The translations under genes and the position numbers were made by a program. From Charina bottae (lineage: Eukaryota; Chordata; Lepidosauria; Squamata; Charinaidae): a DNA stretch of 64,000 nt. This document shows positions 33,774-46,016 of the stretch, one piece after another; positions within the stretch are counted from its first letter, which is position 1; the number at the start of each line of letters is the position of its first letter. The notes beneath the pieces are model-generated. The model made no database searches. It was not told where the DNA came from and saw nothing but the letters and a program-made list of their open reading frames with translations. The stretch spans positions 23,424,001-23,488,000 of the forward strand of contig JALMGJ010000011.1 in the NCBI GenBank assembly GCA_023362775.1, given 5' to 3'.

Positions 33774-34072
33774 GAGGTAAAGGTTCCCCCGCACAGTCGT
33801 GTCCGACTCTAGGGGCCGGTGCTCATCTCTGTTTGTTAGCCGAAGAGCCAGCGTTGTCCGAAGACGCTTCTGCGGTCATGTGGCCGGCATGACGTGCACG
33901 GAACGCTGTTACCTTCCCACCGAAGTGGTACCTATTTATCTACTTGCATTTGCATGCTTTCGAATTGCTAGGTTGGCAAGAGCTGGGGCGAGTGCGGGAG
34001 CTCACTCCGTCACGTGGGGCTAGGGTCTCAAACCTCCAAACTTGCGACCTTCCGATCGACAAGCCTGGCGTC
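33774..34072 (-). mobile_element. tRNA-derived SINE, family 1, 5'-truncated
   Basis: Minus-strand copy with duplication TTAAAATAAA (33764-33773 and 34073-34082). It lacks the box A start of the tRNA head. Confidence 0.9.
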
Positions 34073-34959
34073 TTAAAATAAACCACGTATAATCAGGCCC
34101 TTAGGTAGGATCAAGCAATCCTGTGAAGGAATTTATTGCTGGTTTTATTTTTAACCTGATAATATCACTTGACACTTGAATGGATGAGGCTATCATAGGT
34201 TACTTGTCATAGATCGTTATATTTTATCTTGTGAGGGAATTATTCTAGAAACATCCTAGGCTGTTAGAACAGTTTTTCTTAGAGAAGGGGGGGGGTGGTT
34301 TGATGAAATGTTTAGACACTGCTGAAGAGGAAGGGCATTGCTTTATACAGAATTAGGAGCTAGGTGAAGCACCCCTTGCTCAAGTGGTACAGTCTCTGAT
34401 TTTGATGGACTTGATGAGGTATAGCCTAGGACCCTGGTGCAATCACATTTCACCCAACACTTGAAATAGCAACTGAAATGCTAGCTAAAGATCCCATTTA
34501 CCCAGTGACAAAATACCGTAGTCATGTTTGAGCATTGGCAAGCTCTCAGTGCTGAAAGAGATACGCTTCTTTGAACAAAGATGTCTGTAAGGATTTTGGG
34601 CACAAATCAACAATTGTATGTGTTCTGCACACTCATCCACACTGACACAAAACCTCTGTCATTCCTAAATTTAATCTTATTGCCTCTTTCCCTGCTCTTT
34701 TAGCAGATAGGATGAATCATTTTTCCATTCTTCCTCACACGGACAATTGTCTCTTCCATGCCTCTCCTCCAATCTTTTCCCCCAAACTAATGGATTTCAT
34801 AGTTCTTGCCCTCCGGAAATCTTTCTGCAGTCTGCATCGATTTGTCAGCTGAGTAAATGTTGCACATCTCCATGGAATCTCCTAATGTCAGAGAAGAGGC
34901 CCTGGAACAGTTTGAAAACTGCAGGGTTTGCCTCAACGTACCCTGTTCTTCTTCTTCAT

Positions 34960-35160
34960 CCTAGCGTTTATCCCGCTTTTTTGCAGGGTCCGCTTTTTTC
35001 CGGATCAACCGGAAGTTGGTAATTGGTTGATCCGCTTAGTTGCGACGGGGGCTAACCGACCGGCTTGTCGCTAGAGCCTGACATCGGAAGCTAGGGCTAG
35101 CTGACGGGAGCTCACCCCGTCATGCGGCATCCGCACATGGGCTTCGCACCCTGTTCCTTC
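34960..35160 (-). repeat. SINE-like repeat with (AAG)n tail
   Basis: Minus strand: GACGGGGTGAGCTCCCGTC (shared with SINE family 1), then a GC-rich body with GGTTGATCCGG, ending GATAAACGCTAGGATGAAG. Family unknown to me. Confidence 0.5.
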
Positions 35161-37282
35161 ACCTTTTTCCTCATATATTTGTCTTCTTGACCCTTTTAGC
35201 ACCTTTACAGCTCTTCTTGGAATTTCTTGTCAACATCCTTCTTATGCTCTTGTGCCCAAAGCTAAATAAGCTATCCCAACTGAATGGTAATTAAGCCAAA
35301 ATAAAATACATTATCCTTCTCTGTTACACGATGTACATTAACCTCGCTGTAACAAGATGTGGAAAGTGGACAAGGTATTCAAGTCATGTTCAACTCTTTG
35401 GATCTCTTTGAAATCCATTCCACTCAATCTGGATTAGGAGAATGATTTAACTATGGTACCATGACGGAATGGCCATCACTGTTGATACATGGCAAGCAAG
35501 GCTGATTTGGTCTCTTTGCAACTTTAGACAATGGCTTGGATTATACTATGAAAGCCCATGCTTTTATTTGGGCAGGGAGGGAGCTTCAGTACTGGCTAAC
35601 CTAATGAAATGTTTAGATGGGCCTAAGCTGAAGTTTGAAAAGATGGCTCCCATTTGAGAATCATTTATAAGCCATCTGTAAATGTATAACTCATTCCTCA
35701 AATCATGCCTCCACTGTATGGGTATTTTGTTTTAACTGCATTCAAAGAACCACATGGATACCCAGTTATTACCTTCATTGCTATTCAGATTATTGTGTGC
35801 CATATATGGCTGTATGAAGGCTACCAGATCTGGGATGCAAAATCCAGTCTGCAGTGGAGAGACACAGAAAACTCTCTCATAATTGTCTGGTAGCCATAGG
35901 CAGTGTGGACTCAAAGGAGCTAATTAAATAGATCTTTGACATCTTCTGGGACCATTTTTAATATTGTTTTTCAAGTTTTAATGTTTTAATTCCCCTTCTC
36001 TTCCCAGATCCTTCCAAATAAGCACTCATTCGCTAAATGCTCATGTAGATTTTGTCATGGCTATTCAAAATAGTGATCTTCCCCAAATAAGTCCTGGCCT
36101 TTCTGTATTTTTTAAAAACGAACTTTCCTATATAGAACTGACTATCTTCTTTGTTTGTTTCAAAGGTAATTAAATGGATTACATTAATTGACATCCTCAA
36201 GACTGCCCACTTTTATGGTTATTACTGTCCCTGCTCTTGTATTTTTAATAGCAGCCTGACAGGCAGAACTAGGGCTAGTCAAAGAAAATCCGTTGCCAAA
36301 GGAAGAAAATAAAAATTCCCATATACTGTATAAGCACTCTGCCACATTTAATGGCTGTCCCCAGAATACCACCAGGGGCAAACAGGTCAGATTACTTCGA
36401 TCAATTTTGATACACAAAAATTAGCATGCATAACTTTCCCTAAAATAGTGTTCGAACGAAAGGCCTTCCGAGACAATCCTGCAACTGATATTAATCATTT
36501 CATATATTGAAACGAGGGTATAAATTGAGTTGAAGGAGTTGCAGGCAACTTGTTGCCATGGGAACCGAAAGGCATTGGGTGATCAGGCAACTGAAGTGGA
36601 AAATGTAAGGCTGTTAGTGAAGTACTGTAAAAAGAGACTAAGGTAAAATTAAGCTGGGCAATAAAGACTGAGGTTGCAGTTATCGGATGGTGGCTGTGCT
36701 ATGCCCTGACAGCAATAGCTCCAGCGAGCACATCCCCTTTGGCCTCCCCTGCTATGCAGGGCATAGCCAAGAGCCTGTTAAATTAAGTGAATCCTTGCTC
36801 GTCTGCTGTATTTGCTGCAAATGGCCTTTCTGGCCCAGAGGACCTGGAACAGATGGAAGGCAAGCTAGCAATTGACTGCAGGCCCTGAAGGCCCTCCATC
36901 ACTCAACCTTCTCTTCCACCCACTTCTGCCTTGCCGTGGCCCGTCTCGAGGATCTGTTCAATGAGTGAACCCCAAAGAGGAGGAAAAAGAGGTTTGTGGG
37001 TAGGGGTGTGCCCTCAAGGGGTGGCAGTGGTTGTGGTGATCACTTTGCTTCAGGTTGCAGTTGGGTTCCTCCACCACAGGCCTGCACTCCCTCTGCATCT
37101 GGATTGTTCCAGAGCTATCCGCTTCCCCTCTACCCAATTCTGTTCTGCTCGAAAGAACTAACTCTCTTTATTTTTTCTGTTAAGGCAGTCCTGTTTTAAT
37201 CTTGAACTCAAGAGGCCTTGCAAGTCAACCATAACCACCCCCCTCCCCAAATTTACAAACTCTCACTGAAAAAGTAAGCAAA

Positions 37283-37497
37283 AGCCTGTGTGGTGTAGTG
37301 GTTAAGGTGCTGGATTGGCCCTGGGGAAACCCAGGTTCAACTCCATCCACAGCCATGGAAGCTCATTGGGTGACTTGAAGCCAACCCAACCCAACGACAA
37401 CAGAGTTGATGTTGTTACTTGGGGAAAAATAGGAGGAGGGGAGTGCTGTGCATGCTGCCTTGTAGGATAGAAATCTAGCAAATAAAGTGAATTAGTT
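37283..37497 (+). mobile_element. tRNA-derived SINE, family 2
   Basis: Plus-strand copy. TGTGGTGTAGTGGTTAAGG (box A) and GGTTCAACTCC (box B-like) are visible. Confidence 0.85.
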
Positions 37498-38196
37498 CAA
37501 TCCCTTGATCTTTTCCTCTCTTTTTCTTATGGAACCCAAACATCCTGGCTCTTAGCCTTTGCTAGGGATGTGCGTGGTACCTTCTGGGCAGTAAACATTC
37601 CTGTCCTTGCCAGCACATAGAGGGGCCAACCTGCTTGTCCATCCCTGTGCATCCTGGCTATTGGGACACGCTTTCTGAAGACAAGGATGTAGGCAAGAAG
37701 CATTCTCTTGTCTCTCTCAGAGCAATCAATGATCAGCAAGCTTCTTTTTTGTCTGCTCAAAGGAAAGAAGAGGAACTAGGAGGCCCCGTATGTTTTGGCA
37801 AACACCTTTCCATCTAAACTCAATCCCTTTCTCCACAAATCACTAATGAATCTATTGTAGGTGTAAACTAAGCTAAAATGTTCCCATGCATCTAAATCAC
37901 CTATATATGAGCATGACTGCCAATACCATCCCCTTTTCTCCACCCTTTCCTCCACAAAAGAAAAAGAATAATAATTCTTCATCGAAAATGGCTTGAATTG
38001 CCAAAACAGGCCCTTCGATCTTCCCACATGAGTCATTTTGGAAGGACAAATCCTTCCAAATCCATAGCCAAGATGGGATAACTTAGACTGCTTTCTTGAA
38101 CAACAGGTAGGTCTTTTTTATGCAGTGGTAGCTTTTATGCTATTTCCAAGAATCAGCAGTTAAAAACATAAAGAAGGAAGGTGGCTGGAGAGAAAC

Positions 38197-38199
<3 letters not shown>

Positions 38200-38238
<39 letters not shown>
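38200..38238. repeat. (GT)n microsatellite
   Basis: About 19 GT units, followed by a GA-rich run. Confidence 0.97.
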
Positions 38239-38239
<1 letters not shown>

Positions 38240-38280
38240 GTGGGGGGGTGAGAGAGAGAGAAACAGAGAGAGAATGATCT

Positions 38281-38431
38281 GTGGCTTGAATCATGTCAAC
38301 TGGATTTCTATTTTCTCAGTAGAAACGTTTCACTCCTTATCCAAGGAGCTTCTATTCAAGAAGCTCCTTGGATAAGGAGTGAAACGTTTCTACTGAGAAA
38401 ATAGAAATCCAGTTGACATGATTCAAGCCAC
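38281..38431. repeat. Perfect 73-bp inverted repeat, Penelope-like
   Basis: Arms 38281-38353 and 38359-38431 are identical in inverse orientation, with spacer ATTCA. The arms resemble the 15.8-kb Penelope-like pair (AACTGGATTTCT, GAAACGTTTC) and stop inside the hammerhead-like core. Confidence 0.92.
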
Positions 38432-39097
38432 AGACTGTTCCACCTGGATGACTGAGAACCTTCATCGACAGAGAGAGAATGAGCATTGGCCACTGCTTTC
38501 AAGTTACTGACCAACAGAGAATTCTCCATTCACCAAGAATTGGGCTGCAAAGGAGTTTGAGCTATGTACTGAGGAATTTTTTCACTTTTTCCAGGGTGCT
38601 GATAAGGCCTACTGGAATCTGACCCTCTACCAGGCAAAGTTGAGAATGTTCTCATAATGCCTCTTCTCTTTTGCGGTCCTCTGACAAAGTGAGATGACCC
38701 AAGTTCCTCTCCTCAGTGATTGTGAGGCTCAACAAAGATTGAGCCCAGCCTTAATAATGCCAGAGATTTCTTGCCTATATTTTACCACCTTCCTATTTTT
38801 GCATAAGCTTAGGCCTACTGCATCCCAAAGTAAAGATGATTTTTTTTTTACATGAGACAGTCTTATTTAGCTGCGTTAGGGCTTTTAGACAGGGTTGGCT
38901 CAAGATACTTTGGAATCCACTCCGATATTTCACCTACAGGAACTGAGTGAATTGCCAGTTGAGCATTACTTCACTACTATCACCTGGGATGCAGGCCAAG
39001 GTCCTTAGCCAATGCATCTGTCTTGCAACAGAAGGGAACAGCTGTAGCCTTAAGCACCATTGCTTCCCCGGTGTGTGCTGTCTGCCCGTTTGCCTTA

Positions 39098-39459
39098 AAG
39101 TTAAGGTAAAGGTTCCCCCCGCACAGTTGTGCAGTCGTGTCCAACTCTAGGGGCTCTAGACTCTAGACTCCAGGAACCGGTGCTCATCTCTGTTTGTTAG
39201 CCGAAGAGCCAGCGTTGTCCGAAGACGCTTCCACGGTCATGTGGCCGGCATGACGCACGCGGAACGCTGTTACCTTCCCATCGAAGTGGTACCTATTCAT
39301 CTACTTGCATTTGCATGCTTTCGAATTGCTAGGTTGGCAAGAGCTGGGGTGAGTGCGGGAGCTCACTCCGTCACGCGGGACTAGGGATTCGAACCTCCGA
39401 ACTTGTGATCTTCCGATCAACAAGCCTGGCATCTTACCCACTGAGCCACCACGCCCCTT
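39098..39459 (-). mobile_element. tRNA-derived SINE, family 1 (left copy of a pair)
   Basis: Full copy on the minus strand. Box A TGGCTCAGTGG and box B GGTTCGAATCC are clear. The left flank GTTTGCCTTA (39088-39097) has its match at 40230-40239, beyond the second copy. Confidence 0.92.
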
Positions 39460-39912
39460 ACTCACTCACTTTTACTTTGTGTGAAAATATCCCTCAGGAT
39501 TTTGACTTGCAATAATTCTGTTGTAGAGTTTTCTGTTGCTTAAAGCTGTACAGTTAGCATCTAATCTAATTAGTTGATACTGACATTTCCTAGAACTTGT
39601 GATTTTGCCAGCTATTTGAGCATGTTAATACATATGGTTTTGTCTGTATTTTTTTCTGTTTACTGTTGCAAAAGGTTATTCATCCCAAGAGAGTCAAAGA
39701 TTCAGATTTCCCCAAAATAGTTTTGTTTCCAAATATGAATGATTTATGAAGCATCATAACACTTTTTAGTGATGATGTAAGAAGAATTGGAACTGTAGTA
39801 ATAGATATAGCAACTATGTATCTTATTCATTCCAACTCTGACAGAATGAAGCATTTTAATAACAGTGAAATCATTATTAAAGTAATGTATTAAAGTATTA
39901 AAGTAACACTAA

Positions 39913-40229
39913 AAAAGGTAAAGGTTCCCCCCGCACAGTTGTGCAGTCGTGTCCGACTCTAGGGGCCGGTGCTCATCTCTGTTTCTTAGCCAAAGAGCCA
40001 GCGTTGTCCGAAGACGCTTCCGCGGTCATGTGGCCGGCATGACGCACGCGGAATGCTGTTACCATCCCACTGAAGTGGTACCTATTTATCTACTTGCATT
40101 TGGGTTGGCAAGAGCTGGGCCGAGTGCGGGAGCTCACTCCGTCACGCGGGGCTAGGGATTCGAACCTCTGAACTTGCGATTTTCTGATCGACAAGCCTGG
40201 CGTCTTACCCGCTGAGCCACCATGCCCCT
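39913..40229 (-). mobile_element. tRNA-derived SINE, family 1 (right copy of a pair)
   Basis: Same orientation as the left copy. It lacks the GCATGCTTTCGAATTGCTA part present in most copies. Confidence 0.92.
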
Positions 40230-41210
40230 GTTTGCCTTACTCTATCTAATAATAGGTCAGCCCTGCCTTCGGTCAACCCCCTTAATATAGCTAACCTCCA
40301 ATCCAAGTTCCATTAAATAAATTAAGTAAGTCTAGGAAGATTTTCTAATCCAAAAATGGCCTTGATCACCCCTTCTTTTTCACTGAGGTGGTACGATGTA
40401 ATCTTTGGGATTTATTATAAGACCACAGAGTCTTATAATAAAGATAAGAGAGGAGGCTCAAGACAATAGATTTTAGTGCCATTAAGTGTGACAGCATGGA
40501 AAATAGCCAGTTCTCGTACAATCCATCAAGAGGACTTTGGAGCTCAAAATGTTTTGGTTTCCAAAGGGTTGTTGCTTCAGAATGTCTCATATTTCCAGCC
40601 CGATAGCTAACGCGTAAAGGAATCTATTCTTTTGCATTTGGGAGAACTGCAGCCTACCATGTGAGAGTGATGGGCGAGCCCCAGTTTTAAAGCTGGGCAT
40701 TTGGATGTTGAGGTAGAGGATCAAAAATTGGCCTCAGAACACTTTTGCCTCTGCTGTGTCCTCCAGGTAAGCCACAGCCAGGCTGGTATGCCTAAAACAG
40801 TGACCTGTAAAACAGGAATAAGAGAGTTCCATCTTGTGGACCAGCTTTAAAATATTCAGTGCTACCACTGACTTCTATGTCAATAATTAATAACCGGGCT
40901 AGATTCAACAAAGATGATAGGGTTTTAAATTATTTATTGAACAAGTGTGAATAAATGTTTAACTTCCTTTAAAAATAACAATTCTGATTCACACAAAAAT
41001 AGAAGCTTCAGATTTTGCCTAATTTCCTCTTCAATTCTTTAAGAAGGGCAAAGCTGCTTCCATATGTAAGGGCTGTGCCAATCCAATATTGCAACCAAGC
41101 TTCTTTGTCTGCATGATGTGATGAGGCTGATGGAGGTCTTCACAAGGGAGCTGATTAACTCTGAGCTCAGTAGCCCCGCTTGCGCCCCCCCCCCCCAGTT
41201 GCGGCCCTGT

Positions 41211-41300
41211 GTGTGGACTCCAACTCCCAGCCATGCTGGCTGGGGAATTCTGGGAGTTGAAGTCCACACGTCTTAAAGTCACCAAGGTTGAAAAACACTG
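41211..41300. mobile_element. Partial hAT-type MITE (GTTTCTCAACC family)
   Basis: The left end is missing; the right arm is complete to GAAAAACACTG. Confidence 0.75.
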
Positions 41301-42534
41301 CTCCAGAGAGAGTTCTGGGAAGGTGGTTTCGAAGTGTTTGGAAGTGCTGCAGGGAAAGTGACTTCTCACTGTCAGTAGCTCCCAACTTGTCCTGCCTCCC
41401 TATTTTTCATATTTCCCAACTCCCTCCTCAAGGCACACGGCATTACGCAGATGGAGGCTTTCCCTCCATCGTTCACAGTCCATCGGGCCAGCTCAGTGGC
41501 TGGGAGTTGGTTGCCTTCTTTGCTGCAAAGGAATAAATGTGGCAAGGGAAGAGTGAGGAAGATAACCCTGAGGACATTTATGGCACTGGGTGAAAATGCC
41601 GCCAAGAGTATGAAGGGCAAAGGATTGCCCTCAGAAGCAAGGTAAGGAAGCAAAGACCCATCCTTGAATGACTGAAAATTTTTTTATTCTGTGTCTCTTC
41701 TATCTCATAAGATCTTTCCACTCATACCGCCGTAATCTTAAATAGATGTGGTCTCCCAGATGTTTCTGAATCAGAACTACAGCTCCCAGCATCCATCACC
41801 ATTGCCTATGCTGAGTGAAGGATTTCAGCAACATCTGGAGATTCAGAGATTCACTTAAAGGCTAATAACTTGCTTTAAAAAACTGAGCAGTTTCTCACAA
41901 CGGTGGGCCTTTTATGCACTTCCAACTTTTGCACTTGTGTAGCACTTGGGACACAAACAGTAACTTAGAACTTCACAGCTGGGGTACCACTAATATATGC
42001 ATTTACATACATAGGAGATTGACTCCTTGCTCTTGCTTATTCTTTTTCTTTTTTCTTTTTTATGGTTAGCAACTGAATGCATTATATAATTCCATTCCAA
42101 AGCAGATTGAATAATAATTCCGGTTTTGTTTGGAAGAAACAAGCATTATCCTTCTCTGATCTTCTCTCTTTTGTAAAATCCAGCTGTTTAGAAATAGTGA
42201 TACAAACCTGTAAGTTCTTACATGAACTTTTGGCACTCTCATATGTGATTTTTATTTGGGCAAAATCACACTGAAATCTTGCAAGATTTTACAATCCCAC
42301 AAGTTTTCAGCCATCTTTTAAAAACTAATATAATCTGAGGGATTTCATGGATAACTTTCTCAGAGTGATAGTTGTGGCACCTGTAAGCTCCTAGTAGTTG
42401 ACCTTTGACTTGTAATTTTATCACAGGTTTACCAAGATTTCTTCAATGAAAAAATCAGTGCTAATGGGCAAGCTCACCTGGAAAACTTCCTCTACCAACC
42501 TTTCTTGCAATACATAGCCCCAAAATAGCATATG

Positions 42535-42672
42535 CAACTGTTGCCAACCTTGGTATCCCAGATGTTGTTGGGCAACAACCCCCTTCATCTCTAGCCAGCA
42601 TAGTCAGTGGTCTGAGATAATGGGCACTGTAGTACAGCAACATCTAAATAGCCAAGCTTGAGAAAGGCTGGG
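42535..42672. mobile_element. hAT-type foldback (GTTGCCAACCTTGG family)
   Basis: TTGCCAACCTTGGTATCCC ... GCCAAGCTTGAGAAAGGCTG with complementary arms. Confidence 0.6.
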
Positions 42673-42731
42673 AAAGAGGCATAATTCTTGGATGCACTCC
42701 TTGGTTTGCAAGAGGTACAAAAGTGGGACCC

Positions 42732-42789
42732 AAAAAACATAGATAAAAGAAAAAACATAGATAAAAGAAAAAACATAGATAAAAGAAAA
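42732..42789. repeat. 18-bp minisatellite, three copies
   Basis: AACATAGATAAAAGAAAA is repeated three times, about 200 bp from the exon 2 donor. Confidence 0.95.
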
Positions 42790-42840
42790 CATGCTTCTTT
42801 AAGGTTCTCAGGAATCCTCTTCAACATGCCTGCTTCTGCG

Positions 42841-42861
42841 TCCCTCCCTCCCTCCCTCCCG
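42841..42861. repeat. (CCCT)n microsatellite
   Basis: About five units. Confidence 0.9.
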
Positions 42862-42987
42862 TATTAGTTTCTTAGCAGGAAGGGAATCCTTGGATGTCAG
42901 AACATTTGAAAGTCACAAACTTCAATCAGAGTTGACTCACATAGATGGAAGTCTTAGCTATTTCTGCCCATAGAGTCTCCCCCTTAC

Positions 42988-43921
42988 CTGCCCGATTAAT
43001 CTCGATTATCTCCTCTTGAGCCAGGGGGCATGAGTCACCCTGGTTGCTGCGATGCGGGGACTGCATGTCCGGTTTGCAGTAGTTGGGTGACCCGGGTTGG
43101 GGGGCTCGTGGGATGTGCTTGTTCTTTTTCTTTGGTAGTTTCTGCTTGGCCATAGCCAGCGAATAATACATGCCAAAGTTGTTGACGATGACTGGCACAG
43201 GCATGGCAATGGTCAACACACCAGCCAAGGCACACAGTGCTCCCACCAACATGCCTGACCAAGTCTCAGGATACATGTCACCATAGCCCAAAGTCGTCAT
43301 GGTCACTACAGCCCACCAAAACCCAATGGGGATGTTCTTGAAGACGGTGTGCTTGCTGCCCGTTATGTCGTCTGGGTCAGCACCGATCCTTTCAGCGTAA
43401 TAGATCATGGTGGCAAAGATCAAGACCCCTAGGGCCAAGAAGATGATGAGGAGCAAGAACTCATTGGTGCTGGCCCTCAGCGTGTGACCTAGGACCCTCA
43501 GTCCTACGAAATGCCGGGTCAGCTTGAAGATCCTTAGGATCCGGACAAATCTTACCACCCTCAGGAAGCCCAACACATCCTTGGCTGCTTTGGACGAGAG
43601 GCCACTGAGGCCCACTTCCAGGTAGAAGGGCAGGATGGCCACAAAGTCGATGATGTTGAGGCTGCTCTTGACGAACTCCAGTTTGTCTGGGCAAAAGATG
43701 ACACGGATGAGGAACTCAAAGGTGAACCAGATGACGCACATCCCTTCCACGTAGGTGAGGAAGGGTTCTGTCTCCATTTCATAGTCCACCTTTATGCTGG
43801 TACTGTTCCCCGTCTTTATAATTTCTGTCTTGTTTTTGAAGTGGTTGAAAGTCTCATGGGTCTCTAAGCAGAAAGTGGTGATGGAGATGAGGATGAAGAA
43901 GAGGGAGGCAAAGGCCACATA
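42988..43921 (-). CDS. KCNC4: KCNC4 exon 2: S1-S6 voltage sensor and pore
   Basis: Large central exon, 311 codons plus one base (residues 201-511), joined in frame to exon 1. It starts at YVAFASLFF directly after an acceptor CTCTCCAG|TATG and ends after NRA with donor G|GTAAGG. Visible in order: S1 (about 201-220), S1-S2 loop with two N-glycosylation sequons (NKT at 230, NST at 239), S2 (about 257-276), S3 (about 289-304), S4 with arginine/lysine every third residue ([16 protein letters not shown], about 321-336), S5 (about 354-376), selectivity filter TLGYGD (410-415), and S6 with the PVP kink (441-443). Then comes the conserved [14 protein letters not shown] stretch. The protein works as a plasma-membrane tetramer in fast-spiking neurons and muscle. 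The core is almost identical to mammalian Kv3 channels and shows no frameshift. Reading through the donor would add about 20 residues before a stop at 42926, so a retained-intron truncated form is possible. Confidence 0.98.
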
Positions 43922-45362
43922 CTGGAGAGACGCAGAAGGGCACACGGGCAGGGAAGAAGCAGACAGGGAGGAACAGAAGGGAGACGAGAATGTGTAACGG
44001 GAAAGGACAGGGGAGGAAACAATTAGTGCTAACTCATAATTGTACAAGAACGAACTCTTCCAGCAAAGGAACAGCCTACCCTACAGAGGTCAGTCCCTTC
44101 CCAATAACTGCCCCCTCCTCAATAAACCGCTGTTACGTATATCCCAAAGAGACAGCAAATACCCCACTTATTTTCCCCCTTCATCCCAACGACAGTTAGG
44201 CAAAACTGAGGTGTGGGGTAAGAGGGAAGGGAAGGACGTCTTTCACTTTTTAAGATGTTGCCCACTTAAAAAAAACAACCCTCATACCTAGAAAATTAGC
44301 TTACAGTAGCTACTGATGGGTTAGCCTAGTTTCCTTCTTATGCAAAAGGTTTTTTTTTTTAGCAAATGGAGGGATCTGCATTAAAAAATGGTACCCCATC
44401 CCCTGCTGACGTCGTCACTATCATCTTAATATATGTAAGATGTGGCTAATAACTGTTGGAAGAAAAAACACCATGAAATGATGTTGCGGTGAGTAATTAT
44501 ATTTTCTGACCCTTGTTTCTCTGTTTTATATCAACCCTTACGTTGCAGGGATCTATTCTGTTTTAAGTAGTATCCTGATATGGTGGCTTATATGCTTATT
44601 GCACTCCATTCATTATGCTCCATTACCCATTAAATGGATTGATCTGCATCTGACTGATTATGGATCAGGGATGCTAACCATGAGGTGTGAATGTATGGGT
44701 GTTTGTGTGTGCATACATGTATTTTCTTGTGGCTGTCATTAAAGTATTGGAGTCAGAAACTCTTGCTGATCTACTGCACGTCACTAGAGACCTACCAGTA
44801 AATCCTGATTGTTTTCCAAGCCCAGTTCTAGCTTGTTAGTGTCTGCCCTATTTCTGGATTATGGTTCCTTGGTAGAAGCTGTTTCCCAGTGTTTCCTTTC
44901 CATTTGACTGGACCCAGAGCTTTTGGCATCTCTCCAACTCTAAACAATGCTTTCTCCTTAAACTCACAATAGCTGTTGTTAGGGCCTGCTTCATGGCCAT
45001 CATGATTAGTAGCCATCGATTGTGTGTTTATCTGGCCACCTTCTAAAGCAGCCTTCTCCAGTATGGTATCTTTCAGATGGGCTGGGATGCAATTCCCACA
45101 ATTCTAGCTAGCATGGCTGAAACATTTAGGGCCCCCAATTTGATTTAAAGCCATCAAAGACAAGGGGAATCACAACATCTTGTAGGAGCAGCAAGGCCTA
45201 CCTTTGCATGCCTCATGAGTGGGGGTGGGCAAGATTGTCCTCCTTGAAGGAAGCTTTTCTTGGAACTACAGTATGACCATTCCCCAATATCAGCAATATT
45301 TTTTACATTTTTATCCTATCAATACTCCAAAGGAGCATAGGTCAGTCCATATTCCTCTTTGC

Positions 45363-45480
45363 CAGTGTTTCTCAACCTTGGCAACTTGAAGATGTGTGGA
45401 CTTCAACTCCCAGAATTCCCCAGCCAATTCTGGAAGTTGAAGTCCACACATCTTCAAGCTGCCAAGGTTGAGAAACACTG
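45363..45480. mobile_element. hAT-type palindromic MITE (GTTTCTCAACC family)
   Basis: Foldback of 118 bp. Flanks CTCTTTGC / CTCTATGC (7 of 8). Confidence 0.88.
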
Positions 45481-45813
45481 CTCTATGCTTTATCTACAAC
45501 AATCTTGTGGGAGAAGATTAGATTGAGATACACTGAAATTACTAGTCCAAGATCACCCAGGGAGCTTTATAACCAAGTAGGGATTCAAAACTGTGCATCC
45601 CCAATCATAGTCTAATGCTACAGCCACTCACTCTACATCAATTCTCAGCTGATGGTGGACTAGAGAAAAACTGGATTCCATTAGCTGGTCAGTTATGAAA
45701 TTCACTCCATGACTTTGGGCCAATTCTTCTTCTTCAGTCTAACCGACCTTATAAAACTGATGCAATAAATGACTGGGGAGGAGAGAACCAAGAAGAACCT
45801 TTATTCCTTAGAG

Positions 45814-46016
45814 CAGGGGTACCCAATCTTTTTGGCACCAGGAACCGGTCGTGGAAGACAATTTTTCCACGGACCGGGGGGCGGGGTTTGCAGGTGGGAG
45901 CCAATCGCGCGGACAGGGGGGTTTGCAGGCGGGAGCCAATCACGCAGCCCACCACCGCTCACCTGCTGTGCAGCCCACTTCCCAACAGGCCGCGGCCCAC
46001 TAGTTGGGGACCCCTG
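45814..46016. mobile_element. hAT-type element (CAGGGGTACCCAATC ends)
   Basis: CAGGGGTACCCAATC ... TTGGGGACCCCTG, with a perfect 8-bp duplication CCTTAGAG (45806-45813 and 46017-46024). The interior shares GGAGCCAATC with the large elements. Confidence 0.93.

Larger units (their letters stand above)
33071..42987 (-). other. KCNC4: KCNC4 intron 2
   Basis: 9,917-bp intron with GT-AG borders. It holds three SINE-1 copies (33774, 39098, 39913), a SINE-2 copy (37283), an unusual SINE-like block (34960-35160), a (GT)n run, a perfect 73-bp palindrome, hAT-type foldback sequence and a small 18-bp minisatellite. No other coding exon was seen. Confidence 0.9.

Noticed and set aside
36690..36770. Inverted repeat GCTATGCCCTG / CAGGGCATAGC in intron 2
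   Set aside because: Arms of about 11 bp with a loop near 50 bp; no sign of an RNA gene or element.
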